A stretch of DNA of 64,000 bases, taken from Paraburkholderia bryophila (GTDB taxonomy: Bacteria; Pseudomonadota; Gammaproteobacteria; Burkholderiales; Burkholderiaceae). The notes beneath the pieces were generated by a model that saw nothing but the letters and a program-made list of their open reading frames with translations, was not told the DNA's origin and searched no databases. Both the position numbers and the translations under genes were made by a program. Shown piece after piece: positions 51,980 through 61,799 of this stretch. Position 1 is the first letter of the stretch. Every line of letters starts with the position of its first letter. The stretch spans positions 4,677,854-4,741,853 of the forward strand of contig NZ_JACCAS010000001.1 of the NCBI RefSeq assembly GCF_013409255.1. Reading direction: 5' to 3'.

Positions 51980-53482
51980 ATGCTGAAGACACCGACGCCC
52001 ATGCAGCACGAACTCGAGATGGTGACGCTCGAGGAACTCGTGCCGAAGGACCACCTGCTGCGCCAGATCGACGCGGCGGTGGATTTCGAATTCATCCGTG
52101 AGAAGGTGGCGCACCTGTATTGCGCGGACAACGGGCGCCCAGCGCTCGATCCGGTGGTGATGTTCAAATTGCTGTTCATCGGCTACCTGTTCGGGGTACG
52201 CAGTGAGCGCCAGCTCATGCGCGAGGTGCAGGTCAACGTGGCCTACCGGTGGTTTGCACGCTTTCGGCTCACGGACCGGGTGCCTGACGCCTCGACGTTC
52301 TCGCAGAACCGGCGACGGCGCTTCACCGACACGACGGTCTACCAGGAGATCTTCGACGCAATCGTGCAGCAGGCGATCGGGCGCGGCATGGTCGAGGGAC
52401 GGGTGCTCTACACCGACAGCACCCACCTGAAGGCGAACGCCAACAAGCGCAAGTTTGATCTGGTGCAGCTCGAACAGGCGCCTTCGGCTTATCTGGCGGC
52501 GCTGGACGCTGCGGTCGATGCGGACCGGGCAGCGCACGATAAGAAGCCGCTGCGGCGCGACGAACGCAAAGGCCCCGACGACGATGAGGGCTCGAGGTCG
52601 GCTGCCACACCGGAGCGCAAGGAAACGAAGGTCAGCCGCACCGACCCGGACAGCGGCTACATGGTGCGCGACGACAAGCCCACGGGCTTCTTCTACCTGG
52701 ATCACCGCACGGTCGATGCGCGCTATTCAATCGTCACCGACACGCATGTGACACCCGCCTCGGTGCACGACAGCCAGCCGTATCTGGCGCGGCTGGACCG
52801 GCAGCGCGAACGCTTTGGCTTCCAGGTGCAGGCGGTGGGGCTGGATGCGGGCTACTTCACGCCGGCAATCTGCCAGGGGCTGGAGGATCGCGGCATTGAG
52901 GGCGTGATGGGCTACCGCACGCCGAATCACAAGCCCGGGTTCTTCTACAAACGCGAGTTCAGATACAGCCGGTATCGCGAGGAATACACGTGCCCACGCG
53001 GGCAGGTACTGCGCTACAGCACGACAAACCGCGCGGGCTATCAGGAGTTCAGGTCCGATCCGTCGCGCTGCGGCACCTGTGAGGCGCGCGGCCAATGCAC
53101 GACGAGCGCAAACCATGTGAAGGTGGTCATCCGGCACGTATGGGAGCGCGCGAAGGAGCGCGTCGATGCGCGTCGCCTGACCGACTGGGGCAAGGCGATC
53201 TACAAACGGCGCAAGGAAACGGTGGAGCGCAGCTTCGCGGATGCCAAGCAGCTGCATGGGCATCGCTACGCGAGGATGCGCGGGCTGCGCAAGGTGGCCG
53301 AGCAGTGCCTGCTCGGCGCTGCGGCGCAGAACATCAAGAAGATCGCGCTGCTGGTGGCACGCCTGCGGGCGTGTTTATGCGTGCGCCAGCGGCCCGGCAA
53401 TCGCCTGCAGTGGCTCATCGCTGCACTTCTGGCCCGTTTCAACCGCCACGTCGTGCTTCACTGCCAGATTTGCTTTGCCTGA
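51980..53482 (+). CDS. IS1182-family transposase
   Basis: This 500-residue DDE transposase has the family N-terminus (LVPKDHLLRQIDAAVDF, then FIGYLFGVRSERQLMREVQ). The three acid residues are in VLYTDSTHLKANANK (Asp146), VGLDAGYFTP and ETVERSFADAKQLHGHRYAR, the last being the Y-R-E-K-like block. A zinc-like Cys pair (CGTCEARGQC) lies before it. ATG 51980 follows a GGGG box. The frame is unbroken, unlike many old copies. Confidence 0.93.
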   Translation: MLKTPTPMQHELEMVTLEELVPKDHLLRQIDAAVDFEFIREKVAHLYCADNGRPALDPVVMFKLLFIGYLFGVRSERQLMREVQVNVAYRWFARFRLTDRVPDASTFSQNRRRRFTDTTVYQEIFDAIVQQAIGRGMVEGRVLYTDSTHLKANANKRKFDLVQLEQAPSAYLAALDAAVDADRAAHDKKPLRRDERKGPDDDEGSRSAATPERKETKVSRTDPDSGYMVRDDKPTGFFYLDHRTVDARYSIVTDTHVTPASVHDSQPYLARLDRQRERFGFQVQAVGLDAGYFTPAICQGLEDRGIEGVMGYRTPNHKPGFFYKREFRYSRYREEYTCPRGQVLRYSTTNRAGYQEFRSDPSRCGTCEARGQCTTSANHVKVVIRHVWERAKERVDARRLTDWGKAIYKRRKETVERSFADAKQLHGHRYARMRGLRKVAEQCLLGAAAQNIKKIALLVARLRACLCVRQRPGNRLQWLIAALLARFNRHVVLHCQICFA

Positions 53483-53489
53483 AAAACAA

Positions 53490-53517
53490 AACCCCACGCT
53501 CCGAAAAACGTGGGGTT
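53490..53517 (+). terminator. Hairpin at the right inner end of the insertion sequence
   Basis: AACCCCACG pairs with CGTGGGGTT around a 10-base loop, 8 bases after the transposase stop. There is no U-tract, but it may end or protect the transposase mRNA. Confidence 0.45.
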
Positions 53518-53518
53518 G

Positions 53519-53530
53519 GTCAGCAGTCTG
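53519..53530 (-). repeat. Right terminal inverted repeat of the insertion sequence
   Basis: GTCAGCAGTCTG, the reverse complement of the left end at 51916-51927. Confidence 0.85.
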
Positions 53531-53552
53531 AACCCACGCAATTGCGTGGGTT
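53531..53552. repeat. Right copy of the target duplication, keeping a plus-strand terminator
   Basis: This is identical to 51894-51915. It is followed by a T-run and ATTG, so this copy works as a rho-independent terminator for plus-strand transcripts leaving the transposase gene. With the left flank it rebuilds a 38-bp palindrome as the ancestral site. Confidence 0.85.
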
Positions 53553-53638
53553 TTTTATTGGGTGAGCCTGAGACTGCGTGAGCAGCCGGGGCTTGATGGT
53601 CGGTCGATCATACAGCATCGAACAACCATCGCGGATCG

Positions 53639-55858
53639 TCAGAACGATTCGTCCGCCGCAAGATAGCGCCATTGGCCCGGCGGCAACGCGCCCAGCACCA
53701 CACGACCCATCCGCACGCGCTTCAGGCCGATCACTTCGAGGCCGACCAGCTCACACATACGACGGATCTGACGCTTCTTGCCTTCGCGCAGCACGAAACG
53801 CAGTTGCTCGCCGTTCTGCCAGTTCACCTGGGCGGGCTTCAGCGGCTGCTCGTCGAGCGACAGGCCGTGACACAGCAGTTCGAGGCTTTCCGGCGGGAAG
53901 TGGCTTTCGACGTCGACGGCATGCTCGCCGTACGCCACGCGCACCAGATATTCCTTGTCGATCTCCGAATGGCCGCCGATCAACTGCTTGGCGACGCGGC
54001 CGTCCTGCGTCAGCACCAGCAAGCCGGTCGAATCGATGTCCAGACGGCCTGCCGGCGCAAGCTGGCGCAGATGCGAGACCGAGAAGCGGATCTCCGACTG
54101 ATCGTCTGCCCAGCGATTTTCCGGCGTGACCAGCGTGATGGCCGGCTGATAGCCGTCTTCCGCCTGGCCCGACACCAGACCCACCGGCTTGTGGATCAGC
54201 ACCGTCACCTGGCTCGCTTGCGCGGCTTCGGCGGCCGGATCGATCTCGATGCGCTGGTCCGGACGCACCTTGGTGCCGAGCGTATCGATCCGCTCGCCAT
54301 CCACCAGCACCCAGCCCTTTTCGATCCATTCGTCCGCTTCGCGGCGCGAGCACAGGCCGAGCTCGGACATCAGCTTCGACAGGCGTAGCGTGCCGGGCGC
54401 ATCTTCGTAATCGCGACGCGGGGTGCGCGGCGCGGCGTCGTTGTGTTCGGCGCGTGCTGCGGGCGCTGGGCCGCGCGGCTTATCGGCGCGCGCGGGACGG
54501 TCGTCGCCGAAGCGGCGGCCGGCGGTCGGGAGCGTTTTGTCGAAGCTGCGGGCAGGGCGGTCGTTGCGTTCAGTGCGCTCGGTGCGATCACCGGTTCGAG
54601 CCGGGCGGTCGCCGAATTCGCGTTTCACCGGCTTGGCGAAGCTGCGCTCGCCGCGGTCGGATGAGCCACGTTCGCCTTCGAAACGGCGCGGTGCGCTGTC
54701 GCTGCGCGGGGGGCGGTCGCCGCGGTCGCCGGCACCTTCGAAACGGCGCGGTGCGCTGTCGCTGCGCGGGCCGCGTTCGCCACCGAAGCGCGGACGATCT
54801 CCACCGTCGCGATCGTTGCGGACCGGACGGTCGCCACGCGCGCCGCTTTCAGACGGACGGCCTGAGCCCGGACGTGCACCGCTGAACGGGCGGCGTTCGC
54901 CGTCGTCGCGACGCGGGGGGCGATCGCCGAAGCTGCGCGGAGCGCGCTCGCTACGGTCACCACCGCCTTCAAACTTGCGCGGTGCACGTTCGCCACGATC
55001 ACCGGCGCCTTCGAAACGGCGCGGTGCGCTGTCGCTGCGCGGACCGCGTTCGCCACCAAAGCGCGGACGATCTCCACCGTCGCGATCGTTGCGGACCGGA
55101 CGGTCGCCACGTGCGCCGCCTTCGGACGGACGGCCTGCGCCCGGACGTGCACCGCTGAACGGACGGCGTTCGCCGTCGTCGCGACGCGGAGGGCGGTCGC
55201 CGAAGCTGCGCGGAGCGCGCTCGCTACGGTCACCACCGCCTTCAAACTTGCGCGGTGCACGTTCGCCACGATTACCGGCGCCTTCGAAACGGTGCGGTGC
55301 GCTGTCGCTGCGCGGACCGCGTTCGCCACCGAAGCGCGGACGATCTCCACCGTCGCGATCGTTGCGGACCGGACGGTCGCCACGAGGGCCGCCTTCGGAC
55401 GGACGGCCTGCGCCCGGACGCGCACCGCTGAACGGGCGGCGTTCGCCGTCGTCGCGACGCGGGGGGCGGTCGCCGAAGCTGCGCGGTGCGCGATCGCCAC
55501 GATCACCACCACTTTCAAACTTACGCGGCGCACGCTCACCACGGTCCCCCGCGCCTTCACGCCGCGGCGGCCGATCCGACGACGAGCGGCCCGCGCCGCC
55601 CGCATCCCGCTCGCGAGAAAACGACCCCTCAGCGCGCGGCGCCCGTGCACCTGCGCCCGCCGGCTTTCCGCCGGCCGGCCGCGTGCCGGCACCCTTCGGC
55701 GCGCCGCCGCCTTCTCCGTGCGCCCCGCTGAAACCCGCCGTCGACGGTTTCGGTCCCACCGGACGTGTCGGCTTACGCGCCGACGTGCTGCCGGTACGGA
55801 CAGGGGCGCGTTCGGACGAAGCCGGCCGCGGGTGCTTGGCTGTTAATTTGAGTCGCAT
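53639..55858 (-). CDS. 23S rRNA pseudouridine synthase, RluF-like, with a long repeat-rich N-terminus
   Basis: This 739-residue RsuA/RluB/RluF-type enzyme converts a uridine in rRNA to pseudouridine. The S4 RNA-binding domain (LRLSKLMSELGLCSRREADE) starts near residue 489. The catalytic Asp is in GRLDIDSTGLLVLTQDG near 605, and the KKRQIRRMCELVG end fits RluF or RluB. The first 480 residues are Arg/Gly/Asp-rich and probably disordered. They include three near-identical 91-residue units (DNA 54736-55554) plus a shorter partial copy. Family members are usually about 300 residues. It sits 6 bases after glnD. Confidence 0.88.
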   Translation of the reverse strand: MRLKLTAKHPRPASSERAPVRTGSTSARKPTRPVGPKPSTAGFSGAHGEGGGAPKGAGTRPAGGKPAGAGARAPRAEGSFSRERDAGGAGRSSSDRPPRREGAGDRGERAPRKFESGGDRGDRAPRSFGDRPPRRDDGERRPFSGARPGAGRPSEGGPRGDRPVRNDRDGGDRPRFGGERGPRSDSAPHRFEGAGNRGERAPRKFEGGGDRSERAPRSFGDRPPRRDDGERRPFSGARPGAGRPSEGGARGDRPVRNDRDGGDRPRFGGERGPRSDSAPRRFEGAGDRGERAPRKFEGGGDRSERAPRSFGDRPPRRDDGERRPFSGARPGSGRPSESGARGDRPVRNDRDGGDRPRFGGERGPRSDSAPRRFEGAGDRGDRPPRSDSAPRRFEGERGSSDRGERSFAKPVKREFGDRPARTGDRTERTERNDRPARSFDKTLPTAGRRFGDDRPARADKPRGPAPAARAEHNDAAPRTPRRDYEDAPGTLRLSKLMSELGLCSRREADEWIEKGWVLVDGERIDTLGTKVRPDQRIEIDPAAEAAQASQVTVLIHKPVGLVSGQAEDGYQPAITLVTPENRWADDQSEIRFSVSHLRQLAPAGRLDIDSTGLLVLTQDGRVAKQLIGGHSEIDKEYLVRVAYGEHAVDVESHFPPESLELLCHGLSLDEQPLKPAQVNWQNGEQLRFVLREGKKRQIRRMCELVGLEVIGLKRVRMGRVVLGALPPGQWRYLAADESF
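54676..55554 (-). repeat. 273-bp tandem repeats inside the pseudouridine synthase gene
   Basis: Three head-to-tail 273-base units start at 54736, 55009 and 55282, and a 60-base partial unit precedes them at 54676. The period is a multiple of three, so copy-number changes keep the frame. Units differ by scattered bases, for example one Ala/Ser and one Gly/Pro change. Confidence 0.85.
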
Positions 55859-55864
55859 GAAATC

Positions 55865-58444
55865 TCACACTGCAATCGCGCGCAGCAGTTCGGTCTCGAC
55901 CTGAATTTGCAGGCGGTTGTCCGACAGACCGTGTCCATCCAGCAGGAACACGTCTTCGACGCGTTCGCCGAGCGTATTGATCCGCGCCGAAGCGACGCCG
56001 ACCCGATGCTCGGCCAGCACGCGCGCGATCGAATAAAGAAGGCCTGGCCGGTCGTTGGCCGACACGGACAGGATGTAATATTGGCCACGTTCGTCGGCCC
56101 GAAGGTCGACGCGCGGCGTCACAGGGAAGGTCCGCGAAAGCCGCGACAAACGGCCTTTCGACGGTCCGGGGAGCAGGGTGCCGTCGCCGGTAAGACGGGC
56201 GGTCAGTTCCTGTTCGACCAGATTGGCAATATCGCGATAATGCACGTCTTCTTCGGTATGCGCGACGAGGAAATTATCGAGCGCGTAGCCGTGACGGGTC
56301 GTGCTGACCCGCGCATCCAGCACCGACAAGCCGTTGCGGTCGAAATACGCGCAAATCCCGGCGAACAGATCGGGCTGATCCTTCACGTACACCAGCACCT
56401 GCAGCGCCTCGCCGATCGGCGACGGACGCGCCCGCACGATCGGCGTGGCCGTTTCGACGTGACGCGACAGCACGCGGGTTTGCCACGCGATATCGGCTGC
56501 GTCGTGACGCAGGAAATAGCCGATGTCGAGCTTGTCCCACAACGCCTTTTGCGCGCCTTCCGGCACGGTTTCGAGGCGCAGCAGCGCCAGCGCCTCTTCC
56601 TGGCGCGATTTCAGTTCCGAATGCGCGTCCGGCCGCGCGCCGCCGAGTACGGCCAGCGTGGCGCGGTACAGGTCTTCGAGCAGCTTGCCTTTCCACGTAT
56701 TCCAGACCTTCGGGCTGGTGCCGCGAATATCGGCCACCGTCAGCAGGTAGAGCGCGGTGAGGCGGCGCTCGGTGCCCACCAGTTCGGCAAAGCGCTTGAT
56801 GACTTCCGGGTCGCTGGTGTCCTGCTTCTGCGCGACCTGGCTCATGGTCAGATGCTGCTGCACCAGCCAGACCACCAGCTCGCCGTCTTCGCCCTCGATA
56901 CCGTGGCTGCGGCAGAAGCGGCGCGCGTCGGCCATGCCGAGCGTGGAGTGATCGCCGCCGCGGCCCTTGGCGATGTCGTGAAACAGCGCCGCCACGTACA
57001 GCACCCACGGCCGGTCGAAATTGGCGATCAACTGGCTGCAGAACGGGTATTCGTGCGCGTGCTCGGCGACCGCGAAGCGCCGTAGATTGCGCAGCACCAT
57101 CAGAATGTGCTGGTCGACGGTGTAGACGTGATACAGATCGTGCTGCATCTGCCCGACGATGCGCCGGAAGTTCAGCAGGTAACGCCCGAGCACGCTGGTC
57201 TGGTTCATCAGACGCAACGCGTGCGTGATGCCGGCCGGCTGCTTCAGGATTTCCATGAAGAGGCGACGGTTTTCCGGATCGCGCCGCCAATGCTGATCCA
57301 TGATGTCGCGGGCGTTGTAGATCGCCCGCAACGTGCGCGCCGACAAGCCTTTGACGCCCGGCGTCAGTTCGTACAGCAGGAACGCTTCGAGGATCGCGTT
57401 CGGCTCGCGCTCGAACACGTCGTCGCTGGCGATTTCCAGCATGCCCTGTTTTTCGACGAAGAGGTCCGTCAGCACCCGCGTGATCCCGCTCGTGCTCGGG
57501 AAAAGCTGGGCCTCGATGTTCTGGATCAGAATCGTGGCGAGCTGCGTGACGGCTTTGGCGGACCAGTAATAGCGCCGCATCAGTTGCTCGCTGGCGCGCT
57601 TGGTGGCGGTCGGCTTGTAGCCGAAACTTTCGGCCACCGGCGTTTGCAGATCGAACACCAGAATGTCCTGCCGACGCCCCGCGGTGACATGCAGCCGCGC
57701 GCGCAGCGCCTTCAGAAAGCTCTCATTGCGGCGCAGTTCGCGCGCTTCGCGTTCGGTGATCAGGCCGCGCGCCTCGAGTTCGCGCCAACTGCTGCCGAAA
57801 CCGGCCGCCTGGGTGATCCACAGAATCAGCTGAAGATCGCGCAGGCCGCCCGGGCTTTCCTTGATGTTGGGTTCAAGCGCGTACGGCGTGTCCTGGAACT
57901 TGGCGTGGCGCTGGCGCATTTCCAGCACTTTCGCCTGGAAGAACGCCTTCGGATCGAGCGCGTCGCGGTAACGCTTCGCGAAATCGTCGAACAGCGTCGC
58001 GCTGCCGGTAATGCGCCGCGCTTCGAGCAGCGAGGTGCGCACGGTGACGTCGTTGGCGGCTTCTTCGAGGCACTGCGACACGCTGCGCACACTGCTGCCG
58101 AGTTCCAGCCCCAGATCCCACGCGAGGCTGATAAAACGCTCGATACGCGCTTCGAGATGCTCGATCGGCGCGTCCGGCAGCAGCACCAGAATGTCGATGT
58201 CGGAATGCGGCGCCAGTTCGCCGCGCCCATAACCGCCGACCGCCAGTAAAGCCAGCTCGGGCGGCAGTTCGCAGGTGTCCCAGGCGGCGCGCAGCGAGTT
58301 GTCCGTGGCGCGCGCGAGAGCGGCCATCAACGCGTCGACGTTGGTGGCCGTCTTGAAGCGTTCCAGCAGCTGGGCTTTGGCCACCTTGTAGTCCGCCTTG
58401 AGCGACGTGGCATGGGATGGGGCGACGGCGGGAACACTACTCAT
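55865..58444 (-). CDS. glnD: PII uridylyltransferase / uridylyl-removing enzyme
   Basis: This 859-residue enzyme controls nitrogen metabolism by uridylylating PII. Domains in order are the nucleotidyltransferase ([20 protein letters not shown] near residue 100), an HD hydrolase region ([17 protein letters not shown] near 495) and two C-terminal ACT domains (around 690 and 790). ATG 58444 is 37 bases after the map stop. The longer frame would overlap map. It is downstream of map, as in other proteobacteria. Confidence 0.96.
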   Translation of the reverse strand: MSSVPAVAPSHATSLKADYKVAKAQLLERFKTATNVDALMAALARATDNSLRAAWDTCELPPELALLAVGGYGRGELAPHSDIDILVLLPDAPIEHLEARIERFISLAWDLGLELGSSVRSVSQCLEEAANDVTVRTSLLEARRITGSATLFDDFAKRYRDALDPKAFFQAKVLEMRQRHAKFQDTPYALEPNIKESPGGLRDLQLILWITQAAGFGSSWRELEARGLITEREARELRRNESFLKALRARLHVTAGRRQDILVFDLQTPVAESFGYKPTATKRASEQLMRRYYWSAKAVTQLATILIQNIEAQLFPSTSGITRVLTDLFVEKQGMLEIASDDVFEREPNAILEAFLLYELTPGVKGLSARTLRAIYNARDIMDQHWRRDPENRRLFMEILKQPAGITHALRLMNQTSVLGRYLLNFRRIVGQMQHDLYHVYTVDQHILMVLRNLRRFAVAEHAHEYPFCSQLIANFDRPWVLYVAALFHDIAKGRGGDHSTLGMADARRFCRSHGIEGEDGELVVWLVQQHLTMSQVAQKQDTSDPEVIKRFAELVGTERRLTALYLLTVADIRGTSPKVWNTWKGKLLEDLYRATLAVLGGARPDAHSELKSRQEEALALLRLETVPEGAQKALWDKLDIGYFLRHDAADIAWQTRVLSRHVETATPIVRARPSPIGEALQVLVYVKDQPDLFAGICAYFDRNGLSVLDARVSTTRHGYALDNFLVAHTEEDVHYRDIANLVEQELTARLTGDGTLLPGPSKGRLSRLSRTFPVTPRVDLRADERGQYYILSVSANDRPGLLYSIARVLAEHRVGVASARINTLGERVEDVFLLDGHGLSDNRLQIQVETELLRAIAV

Positions 58445-58481
58445 TGGCAGGCGGGCACGCGGACGGTGGGCAGGAGGTCGG

Positions 58482-59291
58482 TCAGGCCGTAACCGCAACG
58501 ACCGGCGGCCGCGCGGGCGTGCCGGCGGAAACGGTCAGCACGTCGTAGCCGGTTTCCGTCACGAGCACGGTGTGTTCCCACTGCGCGGACAGGCTGCGGT
58601 CTTTGGTCTTGACGGTCCACTGGTCGGGCATGGTGCGGATATCGCGACGCCCGGCGTTGATCATCGGCTCGATCGTGAAGATCATGCCGGCCTGCAGTTC
58701 GAGCCCGGTGCCCGGGCGGCCGTAATGCAGAATCTGCGGATCTTCGTGGAACACCGTGCCGATCCCGTGGCCGCAATATTCGCGCACCACGCTGTAGCCC
58801 TGGGCTTCGGCATGCTTCTGAATGGCATAGCCGATGTCGCCGAGATGCGCGCCGGGGCGCACCTGGTCGATGCCGAGCCACATACATTCGAAGGTGGTCT
58901 GAACCAGCCGTTTGGCCATGATCGAGCCTTCGCCGACGATGAACATGCGGCTCGTGTCGCCGAAATAGCCTTCTTTAATGACGGTGACGTCGATATTCAG
59001 CGCGTCGCCGTTCTTCAGCGTCTTTTCGCCGGGAATACCGTGGCAGATCACGTCGTTGACGGAAATGCAGGTCGCCTTCGGGTAGGGCGGGTAGCCGGGC
59101 GGCTGATAATTCAGCGGCGCGGGCACGGTGCCCTGTTCCTTCAGCATGTATTCGTGGCAGAGGCGGTCGAGTTCGCCGGTCGTGATGCCGGCGGCAACGA
59201 ACGGCGTGATGTAGTCGAGCACTTCGCTCGCCAGTTTGCAGGCGACGCGCATTTGCGCGATATCGTGTTCGTTTTTGAGCGTAATAGCCAT
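58482..59291 (-). CDS. map: Methionine aminopeptidase, type I
   Basis: This 269-residue enzyme removes the initiator methionine. The five metal ligands sit in [35 protein letters not shown] and [30 protein letters not shown] is a typical start. It is the first gene of map-glnD-pseudouridine synthase and is divergent from rpsB, which conserves the map/rpsB pairing of many proteobacteria. Confidence 0.97.
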   Translation of the reverse strand: MAITLKNEHDIAQMRVACKLASEVLDYITPFVAAGITTGELDRLCHEYMLKEQGTVPAPLNYQPPGYPPYPKATCISVNDVICHGIPGEKTLKNGDALNIDVTVIKEGYFGDTSRMFIVGEGSIMAKRLVQTTFECMWLGIDQVRPGAHLGDIGYAIQKHAEAQGYSVVREYCGHGIGTVFHEDPQILHYGRPGTGLELQAGMIFTIEPMINAGRRDIRTMPDQWTVKTKDRSLSAQWEHTVLVTETGYDVLTVSAGTPARPPVVAVTA

Positions 59292-59414
59292 GAGTCGGGC
59301 CTGAATTGCGATTTATTCTGAGATTATCGCACCATATCCCGGCTGCCGCAGGGTTTTGCGGGCCTGGCTCGCCGTCAGTCCGCCGGTCTCGCGTCAGCTA
59401 GGTCCAGGCACACG

Positions 59415-59460
59415 CCCGCAGGTGCAACCCGGTCGCGTCCGGAAGGAGCTACCGTGCGGG
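59415..59460. other. Structured hairpin upstream of the rpsB promoter
   Basis: CCCGCA pairs with TGCGGG, then CGGT with ACCG, then TCC with GGA around a GGAA tetraloop. It ends exactly at the -35 box, so it lies outside the predicted rpsB transcript. The tip vaguely resembles the SRP RNA tip but lacks its conserved bases. Confidence 0.45.
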
Positions 59461-59490
59461 TTGAGTCATGCAATAGTCGCGTGCTATAAT
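59461..59490 (+). promoter_or_regulatory. Promoter of rpsB-tsf
   Basis: TTGAGT at 59461-59466 and TATAAT at 59485-59490 are separated by 18 bases. The perfect -10 predicts a start near 59497 and a leader of about 240 bases. Confidence 0.8.
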
Positions 59491-59496
59491 CTTTGG

Positions 59497-59737
59497 CTAA
59501 GTCGCTCTCTGTCTTGGTTTTATTGTCCGGTATCAGTCTGAATGAGGCTGAAATGGTCAAAAAGACGGCGGGAGCAGCTTCCCACGGCGTTCGTTGCCTG
59601 TGTCGTGGGGTGAAGCAGTATAAGGCGGCAGACTCGCAAGCCGGCGCACCCAGGGTGTCCGTCGCGTTACGCCAAATTGAAGGCGGGCGCGGCCGATGCG
59701 GCAGCCGGCTTAAGACCTAACCCTCGCGGAGATTTTC
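59497..59737 (+). promoter_or_regulatory. Long structured rpsB leader
   Basis: Within this leader CCCACG (59581) pairs with CGTGGG (59604), and AAGCCGGC (59638-59645) pairs with GCCGGCTT (59704-59711), 27 bases before the start codon. A leader that binds S2 would fit known ribosomal protein autoregulation; no family match is claimed. Confidence 0.4.
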
Positions 59738-60490
59738 ATGGCAGTTACCATGCGTCAAATGCTGGAAGCCGGTGTCCACTTCGGTCACCAAACGCGCTTC
59801 TGGAACCCGAAGATGGCTCCCTTCATTTTCGGTCATCGCAACAAGATTCACATTATCAACCTCGAAAAGACGCTGCCGATGTACAACGACGCGCTGAAGT
59901 ACGCGCGTCAACTGGCAGCAAATCGCGGCACGATCCTGTTCGTCGGCACGAAGCGTCAATCGCGCGACACCATCGCTGAAGAAGCGCAACGCGCGGGTAT
60001 GCCGTTCGTCAACGCGCGCTGGCTCGGCGGCATGCTGACCAACTTCAAGACGCTGAAGGTGTCGATCAAGCGCCTGAAGGACATGGAAGCAGCGCTGGAA
60101 GCCGGCGAAACCGAGCGCATGAGCAAGAAAGAAGCTCTGCTGTTCGAGCGCGAAATGGCTAAGCTGGTCAAGTCGATCGGCGGCGTGAAAGACATGGGCG
60201 GCATTCCGGACGCGATTTTCGTGGTCGACGTCGGCTACCACAAGATTGCTGTGACCGAAGCTAACAAGCTGGGCATTCCGATCATCGCCGTGGTCGACAC
60301 GAACCACTCGCCGATCGGCATCGACTACGTGATCCCGGGTAACGACGACGCTTCGAAGGCTGTCGCTCTGTACACGGCTGGCGTGGCTGACGCGATCCTC
60401 GAAGGCCGTGCGAATTCGGTCAACGAAGTGGTGCAAGCTGCACGCGGCGACGACGGCGACGAGTTCGTCGAGGTCAAAGCGGAAGCGTAA
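59738..60490 (+). CDS. rpsB: 30S ribosomal protein S2
   Basis: This 250-residue S2 protein begins [20 protein letters not shown] and has [18 protein letters not shown], the two classic S2 signatures. It is required for late 30S assembly and S1 binding. GCGGAG lies about 7 bases before ATG 59738. Codon choice appears strongly biased toward frequent codons, consistent with high expression. tsf follows after a terminator-like stem. Confidence 0.98.
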   Translation: MAVTMRQMLEAGVHFGHQTRFWNPKMAPFIFGHRNKIHIINLEKTLPMYNDALKYARQLAANRGTILFVGTKRQSRDTIAEEAQRAGMPFVNARWLGGMLTNFKTLKVSIKRLKDMEAALEAGETERMSKKEALLFEREMAKLVKSIGGVKDMGGIPDAIFVVDVGYHKIAVTEANKLGIPIIAVVDTNHSPIGIDYVIPGNDDASKAVALYTAGVADAILEGRANSVNEVVQAARGDDGDEFVEVKAEA

Positions 60491-60508
60491 AGCTGCCCCG
60501 TGTCCGGC

Positions 60509-60542
60509 AAAAAAGGGGGCTTTCTACAGGCCCCCTTTTTTT
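60509..60542 (+). terminator. Terminator or attenuator between rpsB and tsf
   Basis: AAAAAGGGGGC pairs with GCCCCCTTTTT around a 9-base loop and a T-tract follows. It is 18 bases after the rpsB stop, so tsf needs partial readthrough or its own promoter, as known for this operon elsewhere. Confidence 0.88.
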
Positions 60543-60697
60543 AAGCCGCGACAGATGTAGTAGGGCGCTGCAAACGGTGCCCGAGCAGTGCCGAAAGTGT
60601 GGTTGCGTAAAAAAGTACGTGAAACGCTGAAACGAATTCTTGCCGCCGGTATCGAAGTCCGGGCGGCGTGTGACAGACGGAACTCAAGGAGCAAATG

Positions 60698-61579
60698 ATG
60701 GCGGCAATTACCGCAAGCATGGTTGCAGAACTGCGCGCAAAGACCGACGCGCCGATGATGGAATGCAAGAAAGCGCTGACGGAAGCCGACGGCGACATGG
60801 CGCGCGCTGAAGAGCTGCTGCGTGTGAAGCTGGGTAACAAGGCCAGCAAGGCTGCATCGCGCGTGACGGCTGAAGGCGTGGTTGCTTCGTTCATCGGCGG
60901 CAACGCGGGTTCGCTGGTCGAATTGAACTGCGAAACCGACTTCGTTTCGAAGAACGACGACTTCCTGGCTTTCACGAAGACGGTCGCGGAACTGATCGCC
61001 ACGCAAAACCCGGCTGACGTCGCTGCGCTGGGCGCTCTGCCGCTGGACGGCTCGACGGTCGACGCAGTGCGTCTGGCGCTGGTCGGCAAGATCGGTGAAA
61101 ACCTGTCGATCCGCCGCTTCGTGCGCTTCGAGTCGGCAAACAAGCTGGCAGCGTACCTGCACGGCACGCGCATCGGCGTGCTGGTCGAGTACACCGGCGC
61201 GGACGAGCAGATCGGCAAAGACGTGGCAATGCACATCGCGGCAATGAAGCCGGTGTCGCTGTCGTCGGACGACGTGCCGGCAGAGCTGATCGCCAAGGAA
61301 CGCAGCATTGCTGAACAGAAGGCCGCCGAATCGGGCAAGCCGGCTGAAATCGTCGCCAAGATGGTCGACGGCAGCGTGCAGAAGTACCTGAAGGAAGTGT
61401 CGCTGCTGAACCAGACGTTCGTTAAGAACGACAAGCAGACGATCGAACAGATGCTGAAGGCAGGCAACTCGAGCGTGCAGAAGTTCGCGCTGTTCGTGGT
61501 CGGCGAAGGCATCGAGAAGAAGCAGGACGACTTCGCTGCTGAAGTGGCTGCTCAGGTCGCTGCTGCAAAGCAACAATAA
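60698..61579 (+). CDS. tsf: Translation elongation factor Ts
   Basis: This 293-residue nucleotide-exchange factor reloads EF-Tu with GTP. The N-terminal signature [19 protein letters not shown] and the FVSKNDDF core motif are present. ATG 60698 is preferred to the adjacent ATG 60695 because AGGAG then has 6-base spacing. Confidence 0.98.
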   Translation: MAAITASMVAELRAKTDAPMMECKKALTEADGDMARAEELLRVKLGNKASKAASRVTAEGVVASFIGGNAGSLVELNCETDFVSKNDDFLAFTKTVAELIATQNPADVAALGALPLDGSTVDAVRLALVGKIGENLSIRRFVRFESANKLAAYLHGTRIGVLVEYTGADEQIGKDVAMHIAAMKPVSLSSDDVPAELIAKERSIAEQKAAESGKPAEIVAKMVDGSVQKYLKEVSLLNQTFVKNDKQTIEQMLKAGNSSVQKFALFVVGEGIEKKQDDFAAEVAAQVAAAKQQ

Positions 61580-61799
61580 GCTTGTCTTAAGCCTTAGCTA
61601 GTACCGTTGGACCCGCGGCGGAGCAAGACTTTGCCGCGGTCGGCAGCGCCGCAAGGCTGCGTGCGGGTTGACCCTCGCCACACAGCCGCCGCTGGCGGAC
61701 CCCAGGGTTCGTCAATTTGGCGGTGCTTGCCCGAATCAGTATTTCACCCCTACATTAGTCCCTTGTTGTTGCCCTGTTCTGCGCGATCTGGATACCCCT

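Larger units (their letters stand above)
51916..53530 (+). mobile_element. IS1182-family insertion sequence
   Basis: This 1615-base element is bounded by 12-base perfect inverted ends CAGACTGCTGAC (51916-51927) and its complement (53519-53530). It holds one transposase gene and an inner hairpin at 53490-53517. Direct 22-bp repeats flank it, so it is a complete simple transposition product. Long palindromic target duplications are known for IS1182 elements. Transposase frame and ends look intact, so it may still be active. Confidence 0.92.
59292..59737. other. map-rpsB divergent intergenic region
   Basis: No protein gene is supported. It holds, left to right, the map promoter zone, a hairpin at 59415-59460, the rpsB promoter at 59461-59490 and a long leader with pairing segments. 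The E. coli map-rpsB gap also carries a small RNA, but sequence similarity is not visible here. Confidence 0.6.

Noticed and set aside
54423..55904. 493-codon plus-strand frame through the repeats
   Set aside because: It is the shadow of the 273-bp repeats of the pseudouridine synthase gene and consists of RSP/RGA-type repeats; the minus strand has the S4 and catalytic domains.
59430..59460. Possible 4.5S SRP RNA (ffs) from the GGAA-capped tip
   Set aside because: The nearly invariant SRP bases around the tip (AGGTCC/GGAAGCAG pattern) are missing and no long enclosing stem of the right size is seen.
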